From assembly GCA_016218085.1 (NCBI GenBank), contig JACREY010000012.1:310001-374000 (forward strand): a DNA stretch of 64,000 bases. The letters run 5' to 3'. The number at the start of each line of letters is the position of its first letter. Position 1 is the first letter of the stretch. A program made the translations under genes and the position numbers. Source of the DNA: Ignavibacteriota bacterium (GTDB taxonomy: Bacteria; Bacteroidota; Ignavibacteria; Tepidaquicellales; Tepidaquicellaceae). Positions 1-8,681 of this stretch are shown here, piece after piece. The notes beneath the pieces are model-generated. The model saw only the letters and a program-made list of their open reading frames with translations. It had not been told where the DNA came from and did not search any database.

Positions 1-944
1 GGGTGAGAAACGAAATTATTCAGTCTATCCGTGAGTACATGTACAATAATGGATTTATTTTATTTGATACTCCGATTTTTACACCGAATGCTTGCGAAGG
101 CACATCTACGCTTTTTTCAACGGATTATTTCGACCTTGGAAAAGCATATCTGTCACAGTCAGGACAACTTTATGCTGAATCTGGCGCCATGGCACTGGGA
201 AAAGTATATACGCTCGGACCGACTTTCAGAGCTGAAAATTCAATGACAAGAAGGCATATAACGGAATTCTGGATGATGGAACCCGAGATGGCTTACTTCG
301 ACCTTGATGACGATATGAACATGATTGAGGATTTTCTCGAATATGTTGTACAGCGTGTGATTAAAAATAAAAGAGCCGAACTTGAAATTCTTGAACGCGA
401 TGTCACAAAACTCGAAAAGGTTAAAAAACCTTTCCCGAGAATTACATATAATGAAGCTGTTGAAATATTACGGCAGAAAGATGTACCGCTAATAAAGAAA
501 ACAGCAAACGGCGAAGAGCAAATCCGGCCATTCCCTTGGGGTGAGGATTTTGGAGCGCCGCATGAAGAAGCAATCGTTGAGAACTACGATAAGCCCGTTA
601 TGGTACACCGCTGGCCTGCACACGCGAAGGCATTTTACATGAAGCGCGACCCTGAAAATCCGGATATAGCTCTTGGAGTTGACGTGCTTGCACCGGAAGG
701 TTTCGGTGAAATAATCGGGGGCTCGCAGAGAGAGGATAACCTTGATTACCTGCTCGAAAGAATAAAAGAGCACGAACTTCCTGAATCTGAATTTCAGTGG
801 TATCTTGATTTGAGAAGATACGGCAGCGTACCTCATTCAGGGTTCGGACTTGGTATTGAAAGGCTTGTAAGCTGGATCTGCAACCTTGAGCATATCAGAG
901 AAGCAATTCCGTATGCAAGAAGACCAAACAGGATTCGTCCGTAG
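1..944 (+). CDS. asnS: Asparaginyl-tRNA synthetase, C-terminal part (5' end outside window)
   Basis: Class II aminoacyl-tRNA synthetase that charges tRNA(Asn) in the cytoplasm. About 314 codons are present against roughly 430-465 for a full enzyme, so the N-terminal OB-fold tRNA-binding domain lies upstream of the window; the first in-frame codon here is an internal GTG, not a credible start. Visible are motif 2 ([20 protein letters not shown]) and motif 3 near the C-terminus ([12 protein letters not shown]), with the AsnRS-type ending [17 protein letters not shown]. The FRAENS motif and this tail separate it from AspRS and LysRS. It ends 2 bp before the next gene, suggesting cotranscription. 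Confidence 0.95.
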   Translation, partial: VRNEIIQSIREYMYNNGFILFDTPIFTPNACEGTSTLFSTDYFDLGKAYLSQSGQLYAESGAMALGKVYTLGPTFRAENSMTRRHITEFWMMEPEMAYFDLDDDMNMIEDFLEYVVQRVIKNKRAELEILERDVTKLEKVKKPFPRITYNEAVEILRQKDVPLIKKTANGEEQIRPFPWGEDFGAPHEEAIVENYDKPVMVHRWPAHAKAFYMKRDPENPDIALGVDVLAPEGFGEIIGGSQREDNLDYLLERIKEHELPESEFQWYLDLRRYGSVPHSGFGLGIERLVSWICNLEHIREAIPYARRPNRIRP

Positions 945-946
945 GA

Positions 947-1411
947 ATGAAAATTGTAATAATTGACTCTAATAACCTGATTCACAAGGTGCCGGATTTC
1001 AGGAAGATGTTTAACGAAAACCCGGAATCTGCACAACTTGCTTTGGTTGAATCCGTAAAGACCAAAGTAAACAGAAACTACAGACTGATATTCGTTTTCG
1101 ACGGATTCGGAAGAGTAAAGAAAAACTGTGTCGAATATTCAGGAAACAAGAAAGCTGATGATGTAATTAGAAAGTATATTGAGGATAACTACATGACCAA
1201 AACCCTTTGCATAGTTTCATCGGATGCGGAAATAAAGCGTTTGGCAAAGATTTGCGGCTGTGAAGTGATGAATTCCGAAGCATTCTGGAAGGAAATAAAC
1301 CCATCTTCTCTGAAAAATAAAAATATAAATCAGCTTCTATATAAAGACGGGGAAAAACCCGACAGGATAAGCAAAAAAGAACTGGACGAATTTAAAAAAT
1401 ATTTTACGTAA
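947..1411 (+). CDS. YacP-like NYN domain ribonuclease
   Basis: 154 aa. The N-terminus MKIVIIDSNNLIH is the nucleotide/metal-binding start of an NYN (PIN-like) nuclease domain; the central VFDGFG and the later KADDVIRKYIED and CIVSSDAEIKRLAKICG stretches give the other acidic positions and the Rossmann-like order seen in the YacP family (Rae1-type RNases in Firmicutes). Family members are RNA endonucleases; the target here is unknown. It starts 2 bp after asnS and precedes an HD protein, consistent with an RNA-metabolism operon. The last 40 residues are lysine-rich and probably lie outside the core fold. Confidence 0.75.
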   Translation: MKIVIIDSNNLIHKVPDFRKMFNENPESAQLALVESVKTKVNRNYRLIFVFDGFGRVKKNCVEYSGNKKADDVIRKYIEDNYMTKTLCIVSSDAEIKRLAKICGCEVMNSEAFWKEINPSSLKNKNINQLLYKDGEKPDRISKKELDEFKKYFT

Positions 1412-1429
1412 TTTATTCAAAATAATGTT

Positions 1430-1975
1430 ATGGAAAATATAATCAAAAAATCCAACGAACTGCTTAACAGATATATTCAGAATATAAACCTTCGCAAGCA
1501 CTGCTATGCGGTTGAATCCTGTATGAGGTTTTACGCAAAAAAATACGGTGAAAGAGAAGATTTCTGGGCAGCAGCGGGGCTCCTGCACGATCTTGACTGG
1601 GAAATGTATCCCGACACTCATCCGAATACCGCAGTGCCGATTCTGAGAGAAGCAGGTTTTAACGATGAATTTGTAAATATTGTTTTAAGCCACGCATATC
1701 CTGACAGGACTGATGTTCCGAGAGATTCGCTAATAAGGAAATATCTTTTTGCCTGCGATGAAATCACAGGATTTGTAACAGCGTACGGATACATGAAACC
1801 GGGCGGACTGAACGATGTTGAACCGAAAGGAGTTTTAAAGAAAATGAAGGACAAGGCATTTGCAAGAAGCGTAAACCGGGATGATATTAAAAAGGGCGCG
1901 GATGAAATTGGTGTCGATTTATCCGTGCACATTCAAAATGTAATAGACGCAATGAAAGTTGATTCAAGATTATAA
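1430..1975 (+). CDS. HD domain (HDIG-type) phosphohydrolase
   Basis: 181 aa. A conserved HD pair is seen in LLHDLDWEMYP, preceded by the first metal-ligand region around residue 24 (KHCYAVESCMRFYAKKYG) and followed by LSHAYPDRTD and a later acidic residue in FACDEITGFV, the layout of the HDIG subfamily. HD proteins hydrolyse phosphate esters of nucleotides or related compounds; the substrate cannot be read from sequence. It sits 18 bp after the NYN nuclease gene on the same strand. No signal peptide, so a cytoplasmic protein. Confidence 0.75.
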   Translation: MENIIKKSNELLNRYIQNINLRKHCYAVESCMRFYAKKYGEREDFWAAAGLLHDLDWEMYPDTHPNTAVPILREAGFNDEFVNIVLSHAYPDRTDVPRDSLIRKYLFACDEITGFVTAYGYMKPGGLNDVEPKGVLKKMKDKAFARSVNRDDIKKGADEIGVDLSVHIQNVIDAMKVDSRL

Positions 1976-2001
1976 AAGTAAATTAATTATTAAATAAATT
2001 C

Positions 2002-2925
2002 ATGTCAGTTATAACGATTAATAATTTAAGGAAAGAATATTCTTCCAAAAGCTTTTCCAAGAACAGGATAATCGCACTCGACAATGTTAGTTTTGAAGTG
2101 GGCGAGGGAGAAATATTCGGACTGCTGGGTCCAAACGGAGCCGGAAAAACAACGCTGGTAAAGATTTTGCTGGGCATCACTTTTCCGACATCCGGAAGCG
2201 GCAGACTCTTTGATAAGGATTTAAACGATGTTTATATAAAATCAAGATTAGGTTACCTTCCAGAAAATCACAGTTTTCCGAATTACTTTACAGGAGAGCA
2301 GGTGCTTAATTATTTTGGCAGATTAAGCGGAGTAAATCCAGTTGATTTAAAACGTAAAACAGATGAATATCTGAATATTGTAGGGATGAATGAATGGAGG
2401 AAAATTAAAATACGGAAATATTCAAAGGGTATGATGCAGAGAATAGGGCTGGCTCAGGCAATGATAAGCAATCCCGATCTGATTTTTCTTGATGAACCCA
2501 CTGACGGTGTCGATCCTATTGGAAGAAAAGAAATAAGGGATGTACTGCTCAGCCTTAAGGCGCAGGGTAAAACGATATTCCTTAACTCTCACCTACTGAG
2601 CGAAATAGAAATGATTTGCGACCGTGTTGCGATTCTGAACAAAGGAATTCTTGTAAAAGAGGGAAGGGTAGAGGACATAACCTCAACGGACAGTTATTCA
2701 TTTGTCACAAGCGAGCTTAGTGACGAAGTATATAATGCACTGCTTCTGAATTACAAAGCAGTAATTCAGAGCAAATCAAATTTCCTTGTTTCGGCAAACA
2801 ATCTCGATGATGTTAACATAATAATAGATTTCCTTAGAAAAAACAGAATACTTATTCAGAGCGTAGCAAAGGAAAAAATTACCCTTGAAAGCAAATTTAT
2901 AAACCTGATTGAACATAAATTATAA
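2002..2925 (+). CDS. ABC-2 type transporter, ATP-binding subunit
   Basis: 307 aa cytoplasmic ATPase of an export-type ABC system. Walker A is GPNGAGKTT near residue 43, the signature is YSKGMMQRIGLAQ, Walker B is DLIFLDEPTDGVDP, and the switch histidine follows in LNSHLLSE. The C-terminal 80 residues are the divergent regulatory extension common in this family. The stop codon is one base from the ATG of the membrane subunit gene, so the two are translationally linked. Substrate unknown; families of this type export drugs, lipids or proteins such as gliding or copper factors (NosF-like). Confidence 0.9.
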   Translation: MSVITINNLRKEYSSKSFSKNRIIALDNVSFEVGEGEIFGLLGPNGAGKTTLVKILLGITFPTSGSGRLFDKDLNDVYIKSRLGYLPENHSFPNYFTGEQVLNYFGRLSGVNPVDLKRKTDEYLNIVGMNEWRKIKIRKYSKGMMQRIGLAQAMISNPDLIFLDEPTDGVDPIGRKEIRDVLLSLKAQGKTIFLNSHLLSEIEMICDRVAILNKGILVKEGRVEDITSTDSYSFVTSELSDEVYNALLLNYKAVIQSKSNFLVSANNLDDVNIIIDFLRKNRILIQSVAKEKITLESKFINLIEHKL

Positions 2926-2926
2926 A

Positions 2927-3757
2927 ATGGAATTAATTACATTTATATCCGGAATAATCAGAGAGGCATTCGCAAAAAAGATAATCCTTTCTATTTTTAT
3001 ATTTTTCTCACTGATACTTTTATTTATTGTCTTTGCCGCAACAAACGACAGTGTAGCTGGCATGCTGGCATTTCTGGAAGCTTCAGAAGGTAACGCAGAT
3101 TACAGGAGCGCTGTAATTTATTTTGAAACAGCAGTAGTGTCAAAGATTCCAATGTTTATGCTGATAGCATTTTACCTTATAATCGTTTCATCATTTATTC
3201 CTTCAATGCTACAGAAGGGACACATTGATTTGCTTTTGTCAAAACCAATAAGCAGGACTAAGATTATCATCGGGCATCTTATAGCAGGCACTTCATTTGC
3301 TTTCCTTTCAACACTTTTCCTTTTCGGGATAATCTGGATTATTATTTCTTCAAAAACAGGAATATGGCACGTTCCGTTTTTATATTCGGTAATCTGGTTT
3401 ACTTTTATTTTTCTGGTGTTATATTCTTTTGTGATTTTAATTGGTCTTATTACTAAAAACACTGTTTTAAATATTTTAATAAATCTGATTCTGTTTTTTC
3501 CGCTGTCCTGGATATTTTACTTACTGACGATGGTAACCAGGAAAGGCGAACAGTTTTTTTCGTTCGGAGCAGTAACGGAATTCATAATAAAATTTTTCTA
3601 TTACATATTTCCGAAGCCTTGGGACCTGGCAGATATCTGCGAAAGCATTATCAAGCAGGAATCAATTGCTTCATATCAGCCGATAATAACATCGTTTCTG
3701 TTTATTGGTATAATGCTTTCTCTTTCTATATGGTACTTCAACAAAAAAGATTATTAA
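2927..3757 (+). CDS. ABC-2 type transporter permease
   Basis: Inner-membrane partner of the preceding ATPase, 276 aa from the ATG chosen here. An in-frame TTG six codons upstream overlaps the ATPase gene; the ATG one base after the upstream stop is preferred. About six hydrophobic segments are visible: near residues 18-40, 75-95, 118-140, 150-172, 180-200 and a final one before the C-terminal KKDY. The sequence LLSKPISRTKIIIGH is the short amphipathic coupling region found in NosY/GldF-like permeases after the second helix. Substrate unknown. Confidence 0.8.
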   Translation: MELITFISGIIREAFAKKIILSIFIFFSLILLFIVFAATNDSVAGMLAFLEASEGNADYRSAVIYFETAVVSKIPMFMLIAFYLIIVSSFIPSMLQKGHIDLLLSKPISRTKIIIGHLIAGTSFAFLSTLFLFGIIWIIISSKTGIWHVPFLYSVIWFTFIFLVLYSFVILIGLITKNTVLNILINLILFFPLSWIFYLLTMVTRKGEQFFSFGAVTEFIIKFFYYIFPKPWDLADICESIIKQESIASYQPIITSFLFIGIMLSLSIWYFNKKDY

Positions 3758-3767
3758 AATATAAAAT

Positions 3768-4838
3768 ATGAAAAAAATTGTTTTTCTGTTTTCGATTTTC
3801 AGTATTCTTTTTCTTATCGGTTGTAGCAGCAGGCCTGCGCCGGAAAAGCTTCCACTGTCTGTGAAATCAACTCTACCGCTTCTTCAGGAGACTCCTCAGT
3901 TTCTGATGTATATGAACTTCAAGGAAATGAGGAAGTCCGAATTCTGGAAACAGAATATATCCGATTCCGTTTTTAATGCAGAGAGGAATTTCGGCAGTCT
4001 GCTTTATACTTTCAAACTTGCGACAGGTGCTTCTATTTCGGAAGGTATCGACGAATTATTTTTCTCAAATGCCTGGCTTGGGGAGAATTCTCTCGTGCTT
4101 AAAGGGGTTTTCGATAAAGCAAAGCTGGACAGTTATATCACAAAAGACACACTTTTTAAAAAGACAGCAAGGCCGGACGGACTGAATTTATATGTATACT
4201 CCGGAAACGGACTATATTTTTTCTTCAAGGATAATTTCACAATCTGTGCAAGTAATTACATGAAGCGTATAGAAGAGATGATTTCCGTGACCGATACATC
4301 TCAGAATTCGGGATTGATGAAGAACAAAGAGCTTGTGAATGCAATAGAGGAAGCAGTGTACAAGGACCAGATATGGATGCTTTCGACGGAAAAAGCATTT
4401 ATACGCGGTATACTTACAAATTTTATTCAGGATAAGTCTTCCGGATCAGATAAGGATAATTACGGCTATTCCGATTCCTCAAAAGCAAATCCCGATTCAC
4501 TTAACAGGGTAGAGGATAAAATACTCAACGATATGTACAAGAACATTAATTCTTTCATAATGTCGGGAAAAATGAAAGAAGAGTTAAAATTTATAGTTCA
4601 GTTCGAGTGCAAGGACAGCAAGAGTTCGGATTCATTTGAAAAGATTCTGAACGGGATGATAGCGCTGGTCAAGCTGAGTTCAAATACAAAAAAGGGAAAG
4701 GGTTCTTCCGCTGCGGAGAATATTCTCGATAATATCAGTATTAAATCTTACGATAAATCTTTGCAGATAAATATAAATATCAACCAAAAAAACATATCGG
4801 ATTTCAGGCAGAACACATTGCTGAAAAGGCCGAATTAA
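3768..4838 (+). CDS. Predicted lipoprotein of unknown function
   Basis: 356 aa. Signal peptide of the lipoprotein class, with the lipobox LIGC placing the lipidated cysteine at residue 19. The body begins with [16 protein letters not shown] followed by KLATG and [13 protein letters not shown], a pattern reminiscent of DUF3352-like proteins that carry repeats of a mixed alpha/beta unit; this resemblance is weak. It lies 10 bp after the ABC permease and may be a periplasmic partner of that exporter. Its last 4 bp overlap the end of the convergent fbp gene. Function not assigned. Confidence 0.65.
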   Translation: MKKIVFLFSIFSILFLIGCSSRPAPEKLPLSVKSTLPLLQETPQFLMYMNFKEMRKSEFWKQNISDSVFNAERNFGSLLYTFKLATGASISEGIDELFFSNAWLGENSLVLKGVFDKAKLDSYITKDTLFKKTARPDGLNLYVYSGNGLYFFFKDNFTICASNYMKRIEEMISVTDTSQNSGLMKNKELVNAIEEAVYKDQIWMLSTEKAFIRGILTNFIQDKSSGSDKDNYGYSDSSKANPDSLNRVEDKILNDMYKNINSFIMSGKMKEELKFIVQFECKDSKSSDSFEKILNGMIALVKLSSNTKKGKGSSAAENILDNISIKSYDKSLQINININQKNISDFRQNTLLKRPN

Positions 4839-5854
4839 ATTTTTTCTCCGGCAAGGAATTTTTCAGCAAGCCTCACATCTTCATCGCTTCCGATAAAGAG
4901 GGGAGTCCTCTGGTGGAGGTTAGTGGGCTGAATATCGAGTATCCTATTACTGCCGTTAGTAGATCTTCCGCCTGCCTGTTCCACTATCATACTGAGGGGA
5001 TTTGCTTCGTACATAAGTCTTAATTTTCCGTTCCTGTTTTTATCGTCTGCAGGGTATATGAAAATTCCTCCGTACAGTAAATTCCTGTGAAAGTCAGCTA
5101 CAAGCGAACCGACATATCTGGAAGAATATGGTCTTGATGTTTCTTTGTCATTTTGTTTTACATATTCGATATAGTTTCTGATTCCGTCCGACCATTTCGA
5201 ATAATTGCCTTCATTAATAGAATAGGTTTTGGATTTTTTCGGTATCTGCATATTTTCGTGAGAGAGCAGAAACTCACCGACAGACGGGTCAAGAGTAAAA
5301 CCGTGCACGCCCTTGCCAGCTGTATAAACCATAATTGTGCTTGAGCCGTAGACAACATAACCTGCGGCAACCTGCTTTATGCCTTTCTGGAGGCAGTCTT
5401 CGAGGGTAGCTGCTCCGTCTTTTGAAACACGCCTGTAAATAGAAAATATTGTTCCGATTGATATATTCGCATCAATATTTGATGAGCCGTCGAGCGGGTC
5501 GAAGTGAACAATGTATTTATTCAATACTCCGTGATGAGAAAATTTATCTTCCATAGGAATAAAATTTTCATCTTCTTCGGAGCAGACAGCGCAGGCGTGT
5601 CCACCGATTCGCATCATATGTGTCAGTATTTCATTGGCATAAACATCGAGTTTTTTTACTGCCTCTCCCTGCACATTTTCCTCTCCCGTAAGCCCGAGTA
5701 TGTCAATAAGTCCTGCCCTATTTACTTCGAGAGAAATCACCTTGCACGCAAGCGCAATATCATAAAGCAAATCCGAAAGCTGTCCGGTCGCTTCGGGAAA
5801 TTTTCTTTCTTCTTCTATAATGTGCCTGTAAAGGGTAGTAAATCTGTTTACCAT
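4835..5854 (-). CDS. fbp: Fructose-1,6-bisphosphatase class I
   Basis: 339 aa, the normal length for class I FBPase, which dephosphorylates fructose 1,6-bisphosphate in gluconeogenesis. Metal-binding residues are visible as SEEDE (92-96) and [10 protein letters not shown] (119-128); the C-terminal [14 protein letters not shown] is the conserved substrate/metal site ending in the family-typical GG-x-(A/S)-(T/S) turn. It converges on the upstream lipoprotein gene, overlapping by 4 bp with no visible terminator between. The region immediately upstream of its start is a tandem repeat tract, which must contain or abut its promoter. Confidence 0.96.
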   Translation of the reverse strand: MVNRFTTLYRHIIEEERKFPEATGQLSDLLYDIALACKVISLEVNRAGLIDILGLTGEENVQGEAVKKLDVYANEILTHMMRIGGHACAVCSEEDENFIPMEDKFSHHGVLNKYIVHFDPLDGSSNIDANISIGTIFSIYRRVSKDGAATLEDCLQKGIKQVAAGYVVYGSSTIMVYTAGKGVHGFTLDPSVGEFLLSHENMQIPKKSKTYSINEGNYSKWSDGIRNYIEYVKQNDKETSRPYSSRYVGSLVADFHRNLLYGGIFIYPADDKNRNGKLRLMYEANPLSMIVEQAGGRSTNGSNRILDIQPTNLHQRTPLFIGSDEDVRLAEKFLAGEKI

Positions 5855-5860
5855 AGTCTT

Positions 5861-6003
5861 TTTTAGTTTATAAAGTTTGTAAAGTTTATAAAAAAGTTAT
5901 AAGGTTATAAAGTTATAAGGTTATAAGGTTATAAAGTTATAAGGTTATAAAGTTATAAGGTTATAAGGTTATAAGGTTATAAAGTTATAAGGTTATAAGG
6001 TTT
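5861..6003. repeat. Tandem 8-9 bp simple repeat tract (GTTATAAG/GTTATAAA)
   Basis: About 130 bp of head-to-tail units alternating GTTATAAGG and GTTATAAA, degrading at the left end to GTTTATAAA. One 23-bp stretch (5931-5953) is the exact reverse complement of 6357-6379 and of two copies at 51199-51221 and 51268-51290. The right end supplies the last codons and the stop of the minus-strand four-helix-bundle gene. There are no unique spacers, so it is not a CRISPR array. Confidence 0.95.
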
Positions 6004-6337
6004 TTATGAAATTTGATATTAATTTTGAGATAATAATTACTTCATTGAATAATTTATTATATTGTTCATCTGTAATATATTTTAACTCTAATGCCAGATA
6101 CAACATACTTCTGACTTCTGCAGCACTTCCTTTTGCAACATAAAGAAACTGTGTAAACTCTTTGTTTGTTTTTCTCTCAAAACCCTCAGCAATATTATTC
6201 ATAATAGAAACAGAAGCCCTCAGAATCTGCCATTTAAAGTTATTATCTTTATTGCCGTCTAATATTTTATAAAGTTCAACGGTCAAACTTTTTGACTTTT
6301 GCCAGGAGATTATATCTTCAAATTTTTCTATAACCAT
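5993..6337 (-). CDS. Four-helix-bundle protein, S23/23S-intervening-sequence family
   Basis: 114 aa from the ATG used here; an in-frame GTG 12 bp upstream is possible but MVIEKFEDIISWQK is the usual start of the family. Conserved positions include WQKSKSLTVELYK, SVSIMNNIAEGFER and FLYVAKGSAAEVRSMLYLA. Family members form a four-helix bundle (also the fold of Avd in diversity-generating retroelements) and were first found inside 23S rRNA intervening sequences; molecular role unknown. Here it stands alone between fbp and radA, between inverted copies of the same simple repeat, and its stop codon lies in the repeat. No reverse transcriptase or rRNA is nearby. Confidence 0.9.
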   Translation of the reverse strand: MVIEKFEDIISWQKSKSLTVELYKILDGNKDNNFKWQILRASVSIMNNIAEGFERKTNKEFTQFLYVAKGSAAEVRSMLYLALELKYITDEQYNKLFNEVIIISKLISNFIKTL

Positions 6338-6354
6338 AAAAAAACTCACAATAA

Positions 6355-6390
6355 TTAACTTTATAACCTTATAACTTTAAAACTTTATAT
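6355..6390. repeat. Right-hand inverted copy of the TTATAACC repeat
   Basis: Upstream of the four-helix-bundle gene. The 23 bp at 6357-6379 are the exact reverse complement of 5931-5953 in the tract on the other side of the gene, so the gene is bounded by inverted arms. The same 23 bp recur twice, in this orientation, before ligA. Confidence 0.9.
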
Positions 6391-6433
6391 CTGCTTCAAT
6401 AATAATAATGAACATTTTAAAATATTAAACAAA

Positions 6434-7801
6434 TTAGACGAGAAGAGCTATTGCGTCTTTGATTTTTTCCACCCCTAAGATTTGAATCTTATATTTGTTA
6501 ACATTAATATTCTTTAAATTGTTCTTTGGTACGATTATTTTTTTAAATCCCAGCTTCGAGGCTTCGTTTATTCTTTTATCTATGTTCGGGATAGTCCTGA
6601 TTTCACCTGCCAGTCCTACTTCTCCGAGGATTACGGTTTCTGAATCAACGGGGATATCCTTGTAAGAGGAATAAACCGCTGCCGCGGCGGCAAGGTCTAC
6701 AGCAGGTTCAACTATCTTCACTCCGCCTGCTATATTCAGGAATATGTCATATTTATTCAGGTAAAGCCCGAGTTTTTTTTCGAGTACAGCGATTAAGATA
6801 TTGGTTCTTTTATAATCGAAACCCATAGATGTCCTCTGCGGAATTCCGTAGCTGGTGGAAGTAACAAGCGCCTGAACTTCGACGAGTATAGGTCTTGTGC
6901 CTTCTATTGCGGAAGATATAATGCATCCGGATGCTCCGTAATTTCTCTGCGAGAGAAAAACCTCGCTGGGATTCGGCACTTCCTTCAGTCCCATATCTGT
7001 CATTTCAAAAATTCCGATTTCATTTGTGGAGCCGAACCGGTTTTTAATGCTGCGGAGTATTCTGTAAAAATGCGTACGCTCACCTTCGAACTGAAGAACC
7101 ACATCCACCATATGTTCCAGCACTTTCGGTCCTGCAATTGAGCCGTCTTTTGTGATGTGTCCGACTATAAATGTCGGTATGTTATACAACTTGGCAATTT
7201 TGATTAGCATAGAAGTTGATTCGCGAAGCTGTGAGATTGTTCCAGGGGAACTTTCTATTTCAGGACGGTAAACGGTCTGGATGGAATCAACTACTATGAT
7301 ATCGGGTTTTTCATTCTCTATTACGGCTGATATTATTTCGAGGTCCGTTTCAGATAGTATGAGGAAATTATTCAGCCGGTAATTCAGTCTTTCACATCTT
7401 AGTTTTATCTGCAGGGCGGATTCTTCTCCGCTTACGTAAAGAATTTTTTTATCCTGAAGTTTTTCGGCAATCTGGAGCATCAGGGTTGACTTGCCGATAC
7501 CCGGGTCGCCACCGATTAATATTACAGAGCCGTTAACAATTCCACCGCCGAGCACCCTGTCGAGTTCATCTATTTTCGTTTTGAATCTCGATTCGTTCTG
7601 GTTTTTAATATCGGATATATTTCTGAGTTCTGCCGATTTCGATTTCAGCGAAGATGTTTTGCTCAGCTTGCGTTTATCGGTTTCGACAATTTCCTCGACT
7701 AAAGTATTCCATTCACTACATTCGGGACATTTGCCCGTCCAGCGCGGTGAATTATAGCCGCAATTCTGGCAAACATATTTTGTCTTGATTTTCGCGCTCA
7801 T
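6434..7801 (-). CDS. radA: DNA repair protein RadA (Sms)
   Basis: 455 aa, full length. Domain order: C4 zinc finger (C11, C14, C25, C28), RecA-like ATPase with Walker A GGDPGIGKST at 97-106, the RadA-specific KNRFGSTNEIG motif near residue 255, and a C-terminal Lon-protease-like domain containing GGVKIVEPAVDLAAAAAVYS. RadA is a hexameric helicase that processes recombination intermediates by branch migration. It is the last gene before a 880-bp gene-free stretch and is transcribed away from it. A TAAATTTG box on the minus strand at 7868-7875 could be its -7 element. Confidence 0.97.
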   Translation of the reverse strand: MSAKIKTKYVCQNCGYNSPRWTGKCPECSEWNTLVEEIVETDKRKLSKTSSLKSKSAELRNISDIKNQNESRFKTKIDELDRVLGGGIVNGSVILIGGDPGIGKSTLMLQIAEKLQDKKILYVSGEESALQIKLRCERLNYRLNNFLILSETDLEIISAVIENEKPDIIVVDSIQTVYRPEIESSPGTISQLRESTSMLIKIAKLYNIPTFIVGHITKDGSIAGPKVLEHMVDVVLQFEGERTHFYRILRSIKNRFGSTNEIGIFEMTDMGLKEVPNPSEVFLSQRNYGASGCIISSAIEGTRPILVEVQALVTSTSYGIPQRTSMGFDYKRTNILIAVLEKKLGLYLNKYDIFLNIAGGVKIVEPAVDLAAAAAVYSSYKDIPVDSETVILGEVGLAGEIRTIPNIDKRINEASKLGFKKIIVPKNNLKNINVNKYKIQILGVEKIKDAIALLV

Positions 7802-7879
7802 AGAATTTCAGGTTAGTTATGGGTTAATATATGAAAACTAAATGTTTAATTAAATAAAATTAAATCACAAATTTACTTA

Positions 7880-7941
7880 TTATGCTGATTTCACTGATTA
7901 ATATCACTGATTAAATGATTTCGTTGATTTCGCTGATTATA
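7880..7941. repeat. CTGATT-type simple repeat tract
   Basis: Repeated units of the form (T)TTCxCTGATT/ATCACTGATT, five to six copies, related in style to the CCGCAGATTTACACAGAT tract at 43213. It lies upstream of radA and overlaps nothing coding. Confidence 0.8.
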
Positions 7942-8158
7942 ACTTGGAAAAAAAAAGGAATAAAATGAAAACAATATAGAGATTAATATTGTGAATTTGA
8001 GAAAAAGGCGTTCCAAATTGCGTTCTTTGTATCGCTTCGCTTTAACACAACAACGGCAGTGGAAGTGAAAAAAAACAGGTGAACTTTTGTAGTACTTTTG
8101 TTGTCATTCTTCGATTCCGGTTTAAAAACGATGTTTTTCCTGAAAGCGAAAAAAATTT

Positions 8159-8270
8159 GTACCAATAGTGTACCAATTTTGTATCAAAGTTGCATTTACA
8201 AGCCGGAATCAGGTTTTTTTTCGTGTTTTATACCCGTTTTTGTACCAATTTTTTGATTGGGTGTACCAAT
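8159..8270. repeat. Phased GTACCAAT direct repeats
   Basis: Exact GTACCAAT copies begin at 8159, 8170, 8242 and 8263, with a degenerate copy GTATCAAA at 8181. The first three are spaced by 11 bp, about one helical turn, and the last two by 21 bp, which would place all on one face of the DNA. This looks like a binding-site array, but no gene for its ligand is identifiable here. Confidence 0.6.
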
Positions 8271-8385
8271 TTTTATGTGAGTATCAGTAGTTATTTGAAA
8301 GAACGAATTACCGTAATAATATATGGGTAATTTTTGTAATTGTCAATGTTAAATAATAGTGTGTTCGTTCATATAGGGCGGAGTT

Positions 8386-8468
8386 CGACTCCTTCGGAGT
8401 CGGGTTGTGATGGAATTCTTATCCCCCGACTTTGTCGGGGGTTATTAAAGTTTAACCCCTTCGGGGTT
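8386..8468. repeat. Three consecutive stable hairpins, two with cTTCGg loops
   Basis: CGACTCCTTCGGAGTCG at 8386-8402, CCCCCGACTTTGTCGGGGG at 8423-8441 and AACCCCTTCGGGGTT at 8454-8468 are each near-perfect palindromes with tetra- or penta-loops; the first and third would form exceptionally stable cUUCGg loops in RNA. They resemble REP-type dispersed palindromes. The third is followed by AGGTATAATT, not by a T-run, so they are poor terminator candidates. Confidence 0.8.
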
Positions 8469-8546
8469 AGGTATAATTAATTTTAAAGAATAATCATTTT
8501 TATTGATACAGTCTACTGTTAGCCGGATTGGGAGTATTCATTTATT

Positions 8547-8574
8547 CGTTCCCAAAGAGGACTTTGGGAACGAG
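8547..8574. repeat. REP-like palindrome, CGTTCCCAAAG family, copy 1
   Basis: 28 bp with arms CGTTCCCAAAG and CTTTGGGAACG. An identical 28-bp copy is at 24858-24885 and a variant with a changed stem at 59930-59957. All three keep the trailing AG. No REP-associated transposase lies in the window. Confidence 0.9.
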
Positions 8575-8681
8575 GTTAGTCTGTAGAATCTGTTAATTTT
8601 ACAAATCTTTCGAATCTTAAGAATTTTAAATCAAATCCCTTTTTCATATTATTTTACATATACATAGAGTATTTTTGGAAT

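Larger units (their letters stand above)
7802..8681. other. Gene-free region rich in short repeats and hairpins
   Basis: 880 bp without a credible gene. It holds, in order: a CTGATT simple-repeat tract, GTACCAAT repeats spaced by 11 and 21 bp, an inverted GATTCCGG/CCGGAATC pair (about 8113 and 8203), three stable hairpins, and a REP-like CGTTCCCAAAG palindrome. The longest open frame on either strand (60 codons, minus) has no recognisable motif. No tRNA or known ncRNA fold was recognised. It may be a graveyard of small mobile repeats or contain an unrecognised RNA. Confidence 0.7.

Noticed and set aside
3-5. GTG at the window edge as the asnS start
   Set aside because: It would leave out the OB-fold domain required in AsnRS; the gene clearly continues upstream.
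5861-6003. Possible CRISPR array in the tandem repeat
   Set aside because: Units are 8-9 bp without unique spacers; no cas genes are near.
7983-8165. 60-codon open frame on the minus strand
   Set aside because: No start context, domain or conserved pattern; coding periodicity not apparent; region is repeat-rich.
8381-8394. tRNA-like T-arm (GAGTTCGACTC)
   Set aside because: No D-arm, anticodon arm or acceptor stem could be placed around it; better explained as a palindromic repeat.
8423-8441. Terminator in the gene-free region
   Set aside because: The strong stem is followed by TTATTAAAG, not a T-run, and no upstream gene ends there.
8670-8677. TATTTTTG box before the Sua5 gene as a promoter
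   Set aside because: Only 4 bp separate it from the ATG, so a -7 element here would start transcription inside the gene.
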